Source: an uncultured Muribaculaceae bacterium
GTDB taxonomy: Bacteria > Bacteroidota > Bacteroidia > Bacteroidales > Muribaculaceae
Reading direction: 5' to 3'
DNA: 40,472 bases
Assembly: GCA_910584525.1 (NCBI GenBank)
Contig: CAJUAT010000007.1
Coordinates: 26,469-66,940, forward strand
Made by a program: the position numbers and the translations under genes. Of this stretch, positions 31,484 to 39,431 are shown one piece after another. The stretch's first letter is position 1. Each line of letters begins with the position of its first letter. The notes under the pieces are model-generated. The model made no database searches and had not been told where the DNA came from. It saw nothing but the letters and a program-made list of their open reading frames with translations.

Positions 31484-31665
31484 GACCAGCCTATATGCCT
31501 TCCGGCGATGAAACAACCACACAAGGCCATCAGGCCCATAAGCTTGTCGACGGCGAACGCCGACACAGAGAGTTCCGGAGCTTCATCGCAAAGCAGGATG
31601 AAGCAGATGAAGCCGAGCACGGCTGTCACCAGATGAAGGAGGGTTCTTAATTTCTTGGTTTCCAT
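31480..31665 (-). CDS. Small membrane protein, 61 aa
   Basis: The product has two hydrophobic stretches (TLLHLVTAVLGFICFILL, about 8-25, and VDKLMGLMALCGCFIAG, about 39-55) with a short acidic loop between. It is not recognised. Its size and shape resemble small holins, but its position among early genes rather than late genes makes lysis unlikely. It overlaps the HTH gene by four bases. Confidence 0.5.
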   Translation of the reverse strand: METKKLRTLLHLVTAVLGFICFILLCDEAPELSVSAFAVDKLMGLMALCGCFIAGRHIGWS

Positions 31666-31694
31666 ATTTGAAGGGTTTTAATGGGTTTTAATGG

Positions 31695-31907
31695 TTACTT
31701 GAGTATCTGTCGGCGGCAGCTCACGAGGATGCTGCCGGACTTCTCCCAGTCCTTTGCCTCTACCGAGAAAAATCTGTCGCGGAGTATGGCGGTACACTGC
31801 GAGGCCGTGGCCCTCGCCGAACACACATCCTTGAAATCTCGGACGCCGAACCGGCGGTCATCGCCGATACTCATGTTGTAGAGGTTGAGCCTTGTAACTT
31901 TGTCCAT
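31695..31907 (-). CDS. First leftward early gene product, 70 aa, hypothetical
   Basis: Not recognised. The product begins MDKVTRLNLYNMSIGDDRRF and has a basic helical middle (ARATASQCTAILRDRFFSVEAKDW). A Cro-like or anti-repressor role is possible because it is the first full gene of the leftward early transcript, but no known domain is visible. A 13-bp element (31916-31928) precedes its ATG and is repeated at 32039-32051 before a micro-ORF. Confidence 0.5.
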   Translation of the reverse strand: MDKVTRLNLYNMSIGDDRRFGVRDFKDVCSARATASQCTAILRDRFFSVEAKDWEKSGSILVSCRRQILK

Positions 31908-31931
31908 AGGTTTAATTACTTCATTTATAAA

Positions 31932-32015
31932 TCACGGTTGAAAAATTTGGACTTCCGAGAACAATGGCCTATATTTGTGCCTGTTAATGCGTGATGATGG
32001 CCAACTATAAGCCAT
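31932..32015 (-). CDS. Micro-ORF of 27 codons in the early leader
   Basis: The minus-strand ATG at 32015 opens a 27-residue frame (MAYSWPSSRINRHK...) that ends 25 bp before the next gene. It follows the early promoter and the second copy of the 13-bp element, so both starts have the same leader. The peptide is basic. The reading frame overlaps the dyad at 31961-32018, so it may be only a regulatory sequence. Confidence 0.3.
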   Translation of the reverse strand: MAYSWPSSRINRHKYRPLFSEVQIFQP

Positions 32016-32018
32016 TGT
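31961..32018. promoter_or_regulatory. Dyad in the lysis-lysogeny switch region
   Basis: ACAATGGCCTATA (31961-31973) and TATAAGCCATTGT (32006-32018) form a 13-bp inverted repeat with one mismatch, 32 bp apart, with a further GATGGCC in the spacer. It lies on the early-leader side of the divergent promoters. An operator for the XRE repressor is the likely role. Confidence 0.55.
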
Positions 32019-32062
32019 CCTCTTGCGTCCTTAATTATTTACTTCATTTATGATTACGGGGG

Positions 32063-32094
32063 CAAAGTTACAACCAATTTGGAGAATATCCAAC
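32063..32094 (-). promoter_or_regulatory. Early leftward promoter
   Basis: On the minus strand GTTG (32091-32094) is followed 20 bp later by TAACTTTG (32063-32070), an exact -7 box with a slightly weak -33 box. It lies between the repressor gene and the first early gene and would drive the leftward early transcript. The rightward repressor gene has only a weak box (TATTTTG, 32109-32115). Confidence 0.6.
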
Positions 32095-32155
32095 TGTTTT
32101 GGTAAGAATATTTTGCTCTGAATCCAAAACATAACTGTAAACCACTGAAAATCTG

Positions 32156-32533
32156 ATGATTAAAGACAAGAAAAAATTTTGCGAAGACCTCAAAAATTTC
32201 TTCAAAGCTCAGGGGTTGACGCAGCAGAGCATTGCCGAAAGGCTCAATGTCTCTCAATCCTACGTGGGCATGTTGATGTCCGGAAGTAAGGCTTTCGGCA
32301 AGAATGCGGCTCAGACATGGGCAGACACGTTCGGGTTGTCAGCCGCATGGCTTCTGACAGGCGAAGGAAGTATTACCGGAGAGGTAGTACTGAATAACCA
32401 AAGCGGAGATAATTTCCAGGGTAATGGGATGACCGTCCATCATGAAAACCGATGTCTGCTTGACCAGCTAAAGAAAAAAGATGAGCAGATCGATCGTCTG
32501 CTCCGAATCATTGAAAAGATGCAGGGCTTATGA
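32156..32533 (+). CDS. XRE-family repressor (CI-like)
   Basis: The 125-residue product has an XRE helix-turn-helix at about 20-55 (GLTQQSIAERLNVSQSYVGMLM), then WADTFGLSAAWLLTGEG, a normal repressor core. The C-terminus is a helical segment (CLLDQLKKKDEQIDRLLRIIEKM) that could dimerise it; no LexA-like peptidase domain is present, so self-cleavage is not expected. It is the first rightward gene after the divergent promoters and is the probable prophage repressor. Confidence 0.8.
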   Translation: MIKDKKKFCEDLKNFFKAQGLTQQSIAERLNVSQSYVGMLMSGSKAFGKNAAQTWADTFGLSAAWLLTGEGSITGEVVLNNQSGDNFQGNGMTVHHENRCLLDQLKKKDEQIDRLLRIIEKMQGL

Positions 32534-32660
32534 AAAGGCAGTTACCCCACTGCTCCAAATAGGATAAAAAACGGTAACGGGGTAAGGCATTGCCGACCTC
32601 AAGATGATGATTGAGACTCTAAAAAAAATAATTCAATATTATTAAAAAAGTCCCGAAAAA

Positions 32661-32692
32661 TTTGGTTATTCATAAAATTATGATTAACTTTG
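32661..32692 (+). promoter_or_regulatory. Bacteroidetes promoter of the integrase transcript
   Basis: TTTG (32661-32664), a 20-bp spacer and TAACTTTG (32685-32692) match the consensus at every position. Transcription should start near 32698 and run into the DUF5053 and integrase genes. Upstream, 32534-32660 holds only a weak dyad (GTTACCCC 32541-32548 with GGTAACGGGGTAA 32573-32585), perhaps the repressor terminator. Confidence 0.8.
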
Positions 32693-32734
32693 TAGTACCA
32701 AAACAAACAACAAAGAAAGGAGGTGTGAAATGAG

Positions 32735-32860
32735 ATGAGTTACAAAAAATGGTTGATTTTTCAGATTCTCAACCTCGTGAATTTAATAGAGACTCCGGAA
32801 AATCAACCAACAGTGAATCGAATAAGAGGGTTGCTTTATAACCTGTTAGAACAAATCTAA
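32735..32860 (+). CDS. Leader ORF of 41 codons with a strong ribosome site
   Basis: AAAGGAGG (32716-32723) is a far stronger ribosome site than is usual in Bacteroidetes. It is followed by ATG AGA TGA (32730-32738), a two-codon ORF whose stop overlaps the ATG at 32735 (ATGA). That frame encodes MSYKKWLIFQILNLVNLIE... and stops at 32860, just before a perfect hairpin. It may encode a small peptide or be a translation-sensing leader for the DUF5053-integrase pair. Confidence 0.4.
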   Translation: MSYKKWLIFQILNLVNLIETPENQPTVNRIRGLLYNLLEQI

Positions 32861-32865
32861 AACAA

Positions 32866-32888
32866 GCCCCCGTCATCGAGACGGGGGC
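32866..32888 (+). terminator. Perfect 9-bp hairpin between leader and DUF5053 gene
   Basis: GCCCCCGTC (32866-32874) pairs with GACGGGGGC (32880-32888) around a 5-nt loop, followed by AAAATTACC. No T-run follows on the plus strand, so it is either an attenuator working with the leader ORF or a roadblock to read-through. It ends 15 bp before the DUF5053 ATG. Confidence 0.5.
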
Positions 32889-32903
32889 AAAATTACCAAA
32901 AAA

Positions 32904-33230
32904 ATGGGAGAAAATAAAATCACGTTTGAACAATTCTGCGACCCGTCGTTCATCCGGGCCGAGCAGATGAAAGTAAAGACAGAGGCCGTATGGGTGATGT
33001 TTCTGGAACTGGGTGGCCTCATCAACATATCGAAGTTCGCCGAGAAGTATTTTGAACGCACCCACGGCTGGTTCTCGCACAAGCTCAACCACAATACCGT
33101 CAATGGCAAACCTGCCGCGTTCACCGCTGAGGAATGCGACAGGATAGCGGCATCGATGCGCGACCTCGCCGCTCGCCTCAACGACTACGCCGCCGCCATC
33201 GAAGCCGCCGCCGACACTGACACCGAATAA
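32904..33230 (+). CDS. DUF5053-family protein
   Basis: The 108-residue product matches DUF5053, common upstream of integrases in Bacteroidales prophages: LGGLINISKFAEKYFERTHGWFSHKLN and VNGKPAAFTAEECDRIAASM. The first helix pair has the feel of a DNA-binding turn (SKFAEKYFERTHGWFSHKL), so a role as a directionality factor or regulator of the integrase is reasonable. The C-terminus is Ala/Asp-rich. It lies 10 bp before the integrase. Confidence 0.75.
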   Translation: MGENKITFEQFCDPSFIRAEQMKVKTEAVWVMFLELGGLINISKFAEKYFERTHGWFSHKLNHNTVNGKPAAFTAEECDRIAASMRDLAARLNDYAAAIEAAADTDTE

Positions 33231-33240
33231 AAATAAGCCT

Positions 33241-34467
33241 ATGCCCCGCGTTGAATATTCATACCGCTATGTCGTGACGGGCGACCGACTCCGCGCGCGG
33301 ATCACGTGGAACGGCGTCACCGTGACCATCTCAACCGGCTTCCGCGTCGTCAGGGAGAAGTTCGACAAGTCACGCTGCACCCGCAACTCCACCCACTTCG
33401 GCATCTCGGCCACCGAGATAAACAAGGCCCTCGAATCGCTGGAGTCGAAGGTCGCGCATCTCTTCGCCCGCTGTATACCCACACGCGAACAGGTGCTTGC
33501 CGTCAACGACCTCCACGCCGACGGGCGACCGAACGCTCCTACACTCGACCAATTATGGCAGGCTTACCTCGCCGACGGAAAAACAAGACAATGGGCACCC
33601 GCCACATCAAGAGCCCGCACCACCGTGTGGAGGCTCTGCCGCAAATGGAACCCCGACATACGCGCCGACGAGATAACCCATGATACCCTCGACAAATTCG
33701 TGGCGTGGCTCTTCTCAAACTCCCTGACCTCCGTGACATACAGGAACTCATGCGTGGAGCGGCATGCAAAGCATCTCCTCTCCCTGCTCCTGTGGGCTTC
33801 CAGAAAAAAACTGATCACTGCCGACAATTTTCAGGGATGGTCACCGGTGATAAAGAAAACCGACCGTCAGGTGACATACCTCACCGCCGAGGAACTCAAC
33901 CGTATAGAAGCCTTGACCCTCGCCGAAGATTCAACGCTGGGCATCGCCAGGGCATACCTGCTGCTCTGCTCGTACACCTCCCTGCGGTTCAGCGACGCAT
34001 ACGCCCTGCGCTGGGGGAATGTCGACTTCAAGGCCGACATGATCCGCGTGGTGACACAGAAGACATCCAGCACGCTGGGCATAGACCTCAACACCCACTC
34101 CCGTGCCATACTTAAGGCATGTCAGGGCAGCGGAACGCCGAAAGGTTCCGACTACGTGCTGCCGCGGATCACATGCCCTAAAGCAAACAGAGACATGAAG
34201 AAACTCGCGCTGTTGGCGGGCATCGACACCCCGGTGACGGTCACCGAGTATGTGGGCGGAGAGCGGCGCACCCGCACCGTGCCGAAACATGAGCTGGTGT
34301 CGACGCACATAGGGCGGCGTTCCTTCGTGGTGATGTGCCTCTCGCGCGGCATCGCCCCGCAGATAGTGATGAAGTGGACCGGCCACAAACACTACACCTC
34401 TATGCTCCCTTACATCAACATCTCGGACACGTCGCGCCACACGGCGATGCGGCTCCTCGACACGTGA
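33241..34467 (+). CDS. Phage tyrosine integrase
   Basis: The 408-residue product has the full phage layout: an N-terminal arm-binding part (about 1-95), a core-binding SAM-like domain (about 100-195, with ATSRARTTVWRLC) and the catalytic domain. Catalytic residues are Arg249 (YTSLRFSDAY), Lys274, His356 and Arg359 (HIGRRSFV), His382 (WTGHKHYTS) and Tyr391 (LPYINI). It lies at the right edge of the phage genes, its stop 78 bp before a chromosomal gene, so it is the probable integrase of this prophage. It reads away from the phage and toward the junction. Confidence 0.92.
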   Translation: MPRVEYSYRYVVTGDRLRARITWNGVTVTISTGFRVVREKFDKSRCTRNSTHFGISATEINKALESLESKVAHLFARCIPTREQVLAVNDLHADGRPNAPTLDQLWQAYLADGKTRQWAPATSRARTTVWRLCRKWNPDIRADEITHDTLDKFVAWLFSNSLTSVTYRNSCVERHAKHLLSLLLWASRKKLITADNFQGWSPVIKKTDRQVTYLTAEELNRIEALTLAEDSTLGIARAYLLLCSYTSLRFSDAYALRWGNVDFKADMIRVVTQKTSSTLGIDLNTHSRAILKACQGSGTPKGSDYVLPRITCPKANRDMKKLALLAGIDTPVTVTEYVGGERRTRTVPKHELVSTHIGRRSFVVMCLSRGIAPQIVMKWTGHKHYTSMLPYINISDTSRHTAMRLLDT

Positions 34468-34545
34468 GAAATGCCCCGAATACCCCTGAATCTGTACCAC
34501 CAATCACATAAACAGCTGATAATCAAACCAATAATAATAAACACC
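34468..34545. other. Right prophage-chromosome junction (attachment site region)
   Basis: These 78 bp separate the integrase stop from the ATG of a host lipoprotein gene, so the attachment core should be here. No direct repeat can be checked because the left end is outside the window. There is no promoter-like TAnnTTTG box and no tRNA, so the host gene may lose its own promoter and depend on read-through. Confidence 0.5.
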
Positions 34546-36663
34546 ATGAACAAAACAGGATTGACCATGTGTGCGATGATGTTGCCGCTGGCTCTGACGG
34601 GCTGCGGAGACAAGGCCTCAGATGAGAAAATCATCGAGAAGCCGGAAGTGAAGGTTGTCGACGGTATGTTGACACCCGAAGTTCTCGAATCCTTCGGTCG
34701 CGTGTCGGAGGTGACTCCATCGCCCGATGGTTCGAAAATCATCTTCACCCTCACCTATGAGGACATTGAGGAGAACAAAGGGAATGCCGAGGTCTACTCC
34801 ATGGATGCCGACGGCAAGAACATGAAGCGACTTACAAAGACAGCCAAGTCGGAAAACAATATCCGGTGGTTTGCCGATGGGGGCAAGATTGCTTACCTGG
34901 GCTTCGACAAGGACACAGAGGCTTATCAGATTTATAGCATGAACGCCGACGGCTCCGGCTCCAAGCGACTCTCTTCGGTAAAGAATGGCATAGAATGCTT
35001 CGAGATTTCTCCCGACGAGCAGCATGTGGTGTACGCCTCCCCCATAGATGCTTTCAACAAGGACAGCGCATTGTTCGAGGGTCTTCCCAAAACCACAGGT
35101 CGCGTGGTAGACGATCTTATGTACAAGCACTGGGACCAGTGGGTTACTCAGATACCCCATCCTTTCGTGGCTCTCTTCAGTGCTGACGGTGTCAAGGATG
35201 AGACCGACATCATGGCCGGCGAGCCTTTCGAGTGCCCTATGCGGCCTTTCGGTGGTGCTGAATCCTTCGCCTGGGCTCCCGACGGCAAGTCGCTCGTTTA
35301 CGTGAGCAGAAAACTCACCGGCAAGGAGTATGCCTTCTCCACCAACTCCAACTTATATCAGTATGATCTTGCCAGCAAGCAGACGGTTAACCTTACCGAG
35401 GGTGAGCAGGGCTACAACACTGACCCGAAATTCTCGCCCGACGGCAAGCAGCTGGCTTGGCTCTCTATGGCTACACCCAAGTATGAGAGCGACAAAAAAC
35501 GGCTTATGGTGATGGACATGGCTTCCAAGTCAAAGCGTGACCTTACCGAAAACTGGGACTACTGGCCCGAGCAGATTGCATGGGCCAAAAATGGTGCCTC
35601 CATATGGTTCACGGGATATTACCAGGGTACCGAACCCGTGTTCACTATCGACGTGAACACCTGTGCCATTGACACTATAGCTGCCGGACAGTATGATTAC
35701 GCTTCGGTAACCCCCGTTGCCGACAATGCCGCGATTGCCATGCGTCACTCCATGCGGGAGCCCAATGAGATTTATCTCATCACCAAGGGAGAACCCGAAG
35801 CCAAGCCCCTCACGGAAATCAACAAGGAACTGCTGTCGCAACTCAAGCTCGGCGACGTGCGCAAGGTGATGGTGCCCACCACCGACGGCAAACAGATGAC
35901 ATGCTGGGAAATTCTTCCTCCCGATTTCGACCCCAATAAGAAATATCCGGCCATACTCTATTGCCAGGGTGGACCGCAGCAGGCCGTAAGTCAGTTCTGG
36001 AGCTATCGCTGGAACTTTATGATCATGGCCGCTCACGGCTACATCGTCATCGCCCCCAACCGTCGCGGTCTCCCCGGCTTCGGCACGGAATGGAACCGTC
36101 AGATCAGCGGTGACTATGGCGGCCAGAATATGCAGGACTATTTCGCTGCTACCGATTACATAAAAGCTCAGCCTTATGTTGATGCCGACCATGTCGGTGC
36201 CATAGGCGCCAGCTATGGCGGTTTCTCGGTATATTGGCTTGCCGGTCACAATGATGGCCGTTTCGCGGCTCTCATAGCCCACGCCGGCATCTTCAACATT
36301 GAGTCGCAGTATCTGGAGACCGAGGAGATGTGGTTTGCCGACTTCGACCTTGGTGGCCCATATTGGGATGCCTCCAACGCTGTAGCGCAGAAAACATATG
36401 CCAACTCGCCCCATAAGTTTGTCAACAACTGGACGGCTCCCATGCTTGTCACCGTTGGCGAGCTCGATTACCGCATTCTCGCATCGCAAGGCATGATGGC
36501 CTTCAACGCCGCAAAAATGCATGGCCTGGAGGCCGAGATGGTGGTGTTCCCCGATGAAAACCACTGGATTCTCAAACCTCAGAACGCTATCCTCTGGCAG
36601 AGATGCTTCTTCCGTTTCCTCGACAAGTATCTGAAGAATCCTTCCCCCAAAACTGCTGAATAA
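34546..36663 (+). CDS. Prolyl-oligopeptidase-family (S9) exported lipoprotein
   Basis: The start at 34546 gives 705 residues with a lipoprotein signal: MNKTGLTMCAMMLPLALTGC, lipid-attached Cys20 after LTG. A beta-propeller-like part (about 45-450) is followed by the alpha/beta hydrolase domain with Ser556 in GASYGGF, Asp641 in VGELDYR and His673 in PDENHW, the complete catalytic triad of DPP- and acylaminoacyl-peptidase-type enzymes. It probably cuts dipeptides or acylated residues from peptides in the periplasm or on the cell surface. The gene is chromosomal, with a hairpin terminator after its stop. Confidence 0.9.
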   Translation: MNKTGLTMCAMMLPLALTGCGDKASDEKIIEKPEVKVVDGMLTPEVLESFGRVSEVTPSPDGSKIIFTLTYEDIEENKGNAEVYSMDADGKNMKRLTKTAKSENNIRWFADGGKIAYLGFDKDTEAYQIYSMNADGSGSKRLSSVKNGIECFEISPDEQHVVYASPIDAFNKDSALFEGLPKTTGRVVDDLMYKHWDQWVTQIPHPFVALFSADGVKDETDIMAGEPFECPMRPFGGAESFAWAPDGKSLVYVSRKLTGKEYAFSTNSNLYQYDLASKQTVNLTEGEQGYNTDPKFSPDGKQLAWLSMATPKYESDKKRLMVMDMASKSKRDLTENWDYWPEQIAWAKNGASIWFTGYYQGTEPVFTIDVNTCAIDTIAAGQYDYASVTPVADNAAIAMRHSMREPNEIYLITKGEPEAKPLTEINKELLSQLKLGDVRKVMVPTTDGKQMTCWEILPPDFDPNKKYPAILYCQGGPQQAVSQFWSYRWNFMIMAAHGYIVIAPNRRGLPGFGTEWNRQISGDYGGQNMQDYFAATDYIKAQPYVDADHVGAIGASYGGFSVYWLAGHNDGRFAALIAHAGIFNIESQYLETEEMWFADFDLGGPYWDASNAVAQKTYANSPHKFVNNWTAPMLVTVGELDYRILASQGMMAFNAAKMHGLEAEMVVFPDENHWILKPQNAILWQRCFFRFLDKYLKNPSPKTAE

Positions 36664-36685
36664 ACACAAAACCGCTTAATACAGG

Positions 36686-36711
36686 AGCCGGCTCTTTTAT
36701 AAGGGTCGGCT
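36686..36711 (+). terminator. Terminator-like hairpin after the peptidase gene
   Basis: AGCCGGCTCTT (36686-36696) pairs with AAGGGTCGGCT (36701-36711) with G-U pairs, around a TTAT loop, 22 bp after the stop codon. The downstream sequence CTTGATAATG is only weakly T-rich. Confidence 0.6.
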
Positions 36712-36752
36712 CTTGATAATGATTACGCCCTCTTGAACGTTATCAATATAAG

Positions 36753-37556
36753 ATGATGAGTAAAGAAATCAAAGCCATATTTTTCGATATAGACGGGACG
36801 TTGGTCCCTTTCGGCGACCATGAGATACCTGCCGAAGTAAAGGAATGCATACGTACGGCACGCAGTAAGGAAATAAAGATATTCATATCCACGGGACGTC
36901 ATATATCGTGGGTCGACAATATAGGCGATACGGAATTTGACGGATATGTCACAGCCAACGGTGCCGTATGCCTCCTTGAAGACAAGCGCACATGCATATT
37001 CCGGCGATGTATCGACAAGTCGGACATCGACCGTCTTATAGACTATTCTTCACACTCGGACGTGCAGTTTGCGGTGATACCCTTCGAGGATGAGATTTTT
37101 GTTACGCGGGAAAGCGAGGAAGTGGTGAAATCGCGGGCGATGCTAAAATTGCCGCCGATAGCCGTCAAGACTCTCGACACGGCTCGTGGAAAGGATATCG
37201 TCCAGCTCATGGCATTCGGCACGGAGCAGGAGCGCAACGACATAGCACTCTTCTCTAAAGTGCTTACCGACTGCGTGCCCACAAGCTGGAATCCCTTATT
37301 TTGCGACATTGTTCCCAAAGGGAGCGACAAGAGTGCCGGTATAGACGCCATGATATCCTGGTTCGGTATAGACCTGTCGTCGACAGTAGCCTTCGGCGAC
37401 GGCGAAAACGACATAGGTATGTTGCGCCATTGCGGCACAGGCATAGCCATGGGTAACGCCGGCCCCGATGTCAAGGCTGCCGCCGATTTCATCACAACCG
37501 ACATAACTGACCACGGAGTTGCCAACGCCTTCCGTCACCTCGGCATCATACCCTGA
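36753..37556 (+). CDS. Cof-type HAD-superfamily phosphatase
   Basis: The 267-residue product has all HAD motifs: Asp12 and Asp14 in FFDIDGTLV, the motif II Thr in ISTGRH (45-50), the motif III Lys in VPKGSDKSAGI and the motif IV GDGENDIGML (Asp216 onward). The C2-type cap (between motifs II and III) is typical of the Cof subfamily, which acts on sugar phosphates, flavins or nucleotides. A single gene between a terminator and a convergent TonB-receptor gene, it may stand alone. Confidence 0.85.
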   Translation: MMSKEIKAIFFDIDGTLVPFGDHEIPAEVKECIRTARSKEIKIFISTGRHISWVDNIGDTEFDGYVTANGAVCLLEDKRTCIFRRCIDKSDIDRLIDYSSHSDVQFAVIPFEDEIFVTRESEEVVKSRAMLKLPPIAVKTLDTARGKDIVQLMAFGTEQERNDIALFSKVLTDCVPTSWNPLFCDIVPKGSDKSAGIDAMISWFGIDLSSTVAFGDGENDIGMLRHCGTGIAMGNAGPDVKAAADFITTDITDHGVANAFRHLGIIP

Positions 37557-37559
37557 CGC

Positions 37560-39419
37560 TCAGAACCGGAACTTGAAACCACCCATCGCCGTGAATCCCG
37601 GCATTTCATAGCCCCGGTTGATCATGTAACGGGCATCGGTAATGTTTTCAAACCGCGTAAAGATGGATATATAACGACATATATCCCAGGTGAGTTTCAA
37701 ACTAAGTAGAGCATAGTTCTGATGTCTGATATTATCGGCCACATACAATCCACCTACCCCTTTGAGGTCTGCGGCAATATTTAGAAACTTCCATGGACGC
37801 CATTCTATACCTAAATAGTATTGGTTCTTTGGAGCTCCCGTGAGATTGTGGAGCGAAGTGTGCAGATAACTGTATGAGGCTGTCAGCCACAGGTTGTCGA
37901 TGGGATGGCTGCGTGCAGACACTTCTATGCCCTTGTTGATGAACTTGCCCGTATTCTGATTCTTCTGGTCAATAGTCTGAATCATGTTGTATCCCCTGCT
38001 GTAATAGCCCGTAATCTCTGCAAACAAATAGCGTGAGAATGACTTGCTTACAGATACTTCGTAGTTCATCATTTTCTCGGGTTGCAAGTCGGGATTTGCC
38101 ATGCGGTAAAGATATAGTTCTCTGAAAGAAGGATTGCGGTAACCCATTGCGAGATTCCCTTTAACTGTCCATCCGAGTCCTGGGTTTACGGCGAATCCGA
38201 ACTGAGGTATCCATTGCGTGGCGAACCGGTCGCTGTTGGCCATACGCAAACCGCCGTTGAGTATTATAAGCTCGTTAAGGAACGCCTGCGATAACGTAAT
38301 GTATGGTGAATACTCCACGATTGTTTTACGAGCAATCGTGCTCATGGAGCCTTCCGTATGGCTGTTACCACCCGATACCGGTATTTCACCCGAATATGAG
38401 TCGAAATCAAATCCAGCTGTAGCCGAGGCTCCTTTCCATGGCTTGAAGTTTTCGTAGAGGATAATGCCCAGACGGTCATCCTTGCTGTGGAAATGTCTCG
38501 GGTCATTCATGAAGTGATTACCGTAATTATAGTAAATGCGGGCCACTCCGGAAACCTCCCCGTAAGTACTTGTCACCGTGGCCCCTACCTCTCCCCGGAT
38601 GATGTGCTGCCGATAAATTTCTGTCGACTTAGGATTGGACAATGTGGGATATATCGGGTCGTTTCCTCGGAAATTCATGAGCGTATAATCGACAGATGCC
38701 TTCCATCTGTTTGAGAAATCATATCCGATTTTCGCATATCCGTCAGCCTGCCGGAAATCGAAGTTGTCGATATTTCCGTCAGTACGGTTATAAGACAATG
38801 ATATCAGCGATGAAAAGCGGCCGAAACGAAGAGTATTGGTCAGAGAGGAAAGCCAAGTGTTGTAAGAGCCATACTGCGACTGAAGCGTAAGATGCACACC
38901 GTCGGACGCCGCATTTTTGGTAATGACATTTATGGCACCGGCCATGGCATTCGAACCATATAGCACCGATCCTGGTCCTCGCAATACTTCCACCCTCTCT
39001 ACATATTCCTTGTCATAGAAGTCGGCAATATGGTGTGAATATATACCGGCGAACTGAGGCTGGCCGTCAACCATCATCAGCACGGCACTTGCACGGTCGC
39101 CGCCTACACCGCGAAGTTTGATATGGCCTGCTCCACCGTTGCTCACTCCAAACCCATAGATGCTGCGCTGCGATACAAACAGGCTCGGTACCATCCCCGA
39201 TATCGCCGAGAGTACTTGCGTCTGTCCGGTAGCCTCAAGCTGCCGACCATCCACCACAGTCACCGTATAAGGAAGTAATTGCTGAGGCACCGATTTATTG
39301 GAACCTGTCACCACAACCTCGTTAAGGACTTGTGCGGTGTCCGCTGTTTCTGCTCCCGATATGTAAGGAGCAAAGACAGCGGACACCGACAGAGCCGCAA
39401 GAATCTGTATCTGTTTCAT
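37560..39419 (-). CDS. TonB-dependent outer-membrane receptor (BtuB/vitamin- or metal-type)
   Basis: The 619-residue receptor has a signal peptide (MKQIQILAALSVSAVFAPY), a TonB-box-like stretch (LNEVVVTGSNK), a plug domain (residues about 35-165, with GVGGDRASAVLMMVDGQPQF and YVERVEVLRGPGSVLYGSNAMAGAINVIT) and a 22-strand barrel ending KFRF. It has no N-terminal carboxypeptidase-regulatory domain of the SusC type, so it is more like small-ligand receptors than glycan transporters. The gene follows the DUF362 gene by 12 bp in one transcript. The substrate is not visible in the sequence. Confidence 0.88.
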   Translation of the reverse strand: MKQIQILAALSVSAVFAPYISGAETADTAQVLNEVVVTGSNKSVPQQLLPYTVTVVDGRQLEATGQTQVLSAISGMVPSLFVSQRSIYGFGVSNGGAGHIKLRGVGGDRASAVLMMVDGQPQFAGIYSHHIADFYDKEYVERVEVLRGPGSVLYGSNAMAGAINVITKNAASDGVHLTLQSQYGSYNTWLSSLTNTLRFGRFSSLISLSYNRTDGNIDNFDFRQADGYAKIGYDFSNRWKASVDYTLMNFRGNDPIYPTLSNPKSTEIYRQHIIRGEVGATVTSTYGEVSGVARIYYNYGNHFMNDPRHFHSKDDRLGIILYENFKPWKGASATAGFDFDSYSGEIPVSGGNSHTEGSMSTIARKTIVEYSPYITLSQAFLNELIILNGGLRMANSDRFATQWIPQFGFAVNPGLGWTVKGNLAMGYRNPSFRELYLYRMANPDLQPEKMMNYEVSVSKSFSRYLFAEITGYYSRGYNMIQTIDQKNQNTGKFINKGIEVSARSHPIDNLWLTASYSYLHTSLHNLTGAPKNQYYLGIEWRPWKFLNIAADLKGVGGLYVADNIRHQNYALLSLKLTWDICRYISIFTRFENITDARYMINRGYEMPGFTAMGGFKFRF

Positions 39420-39431
39420 ATGTTCCGACGC

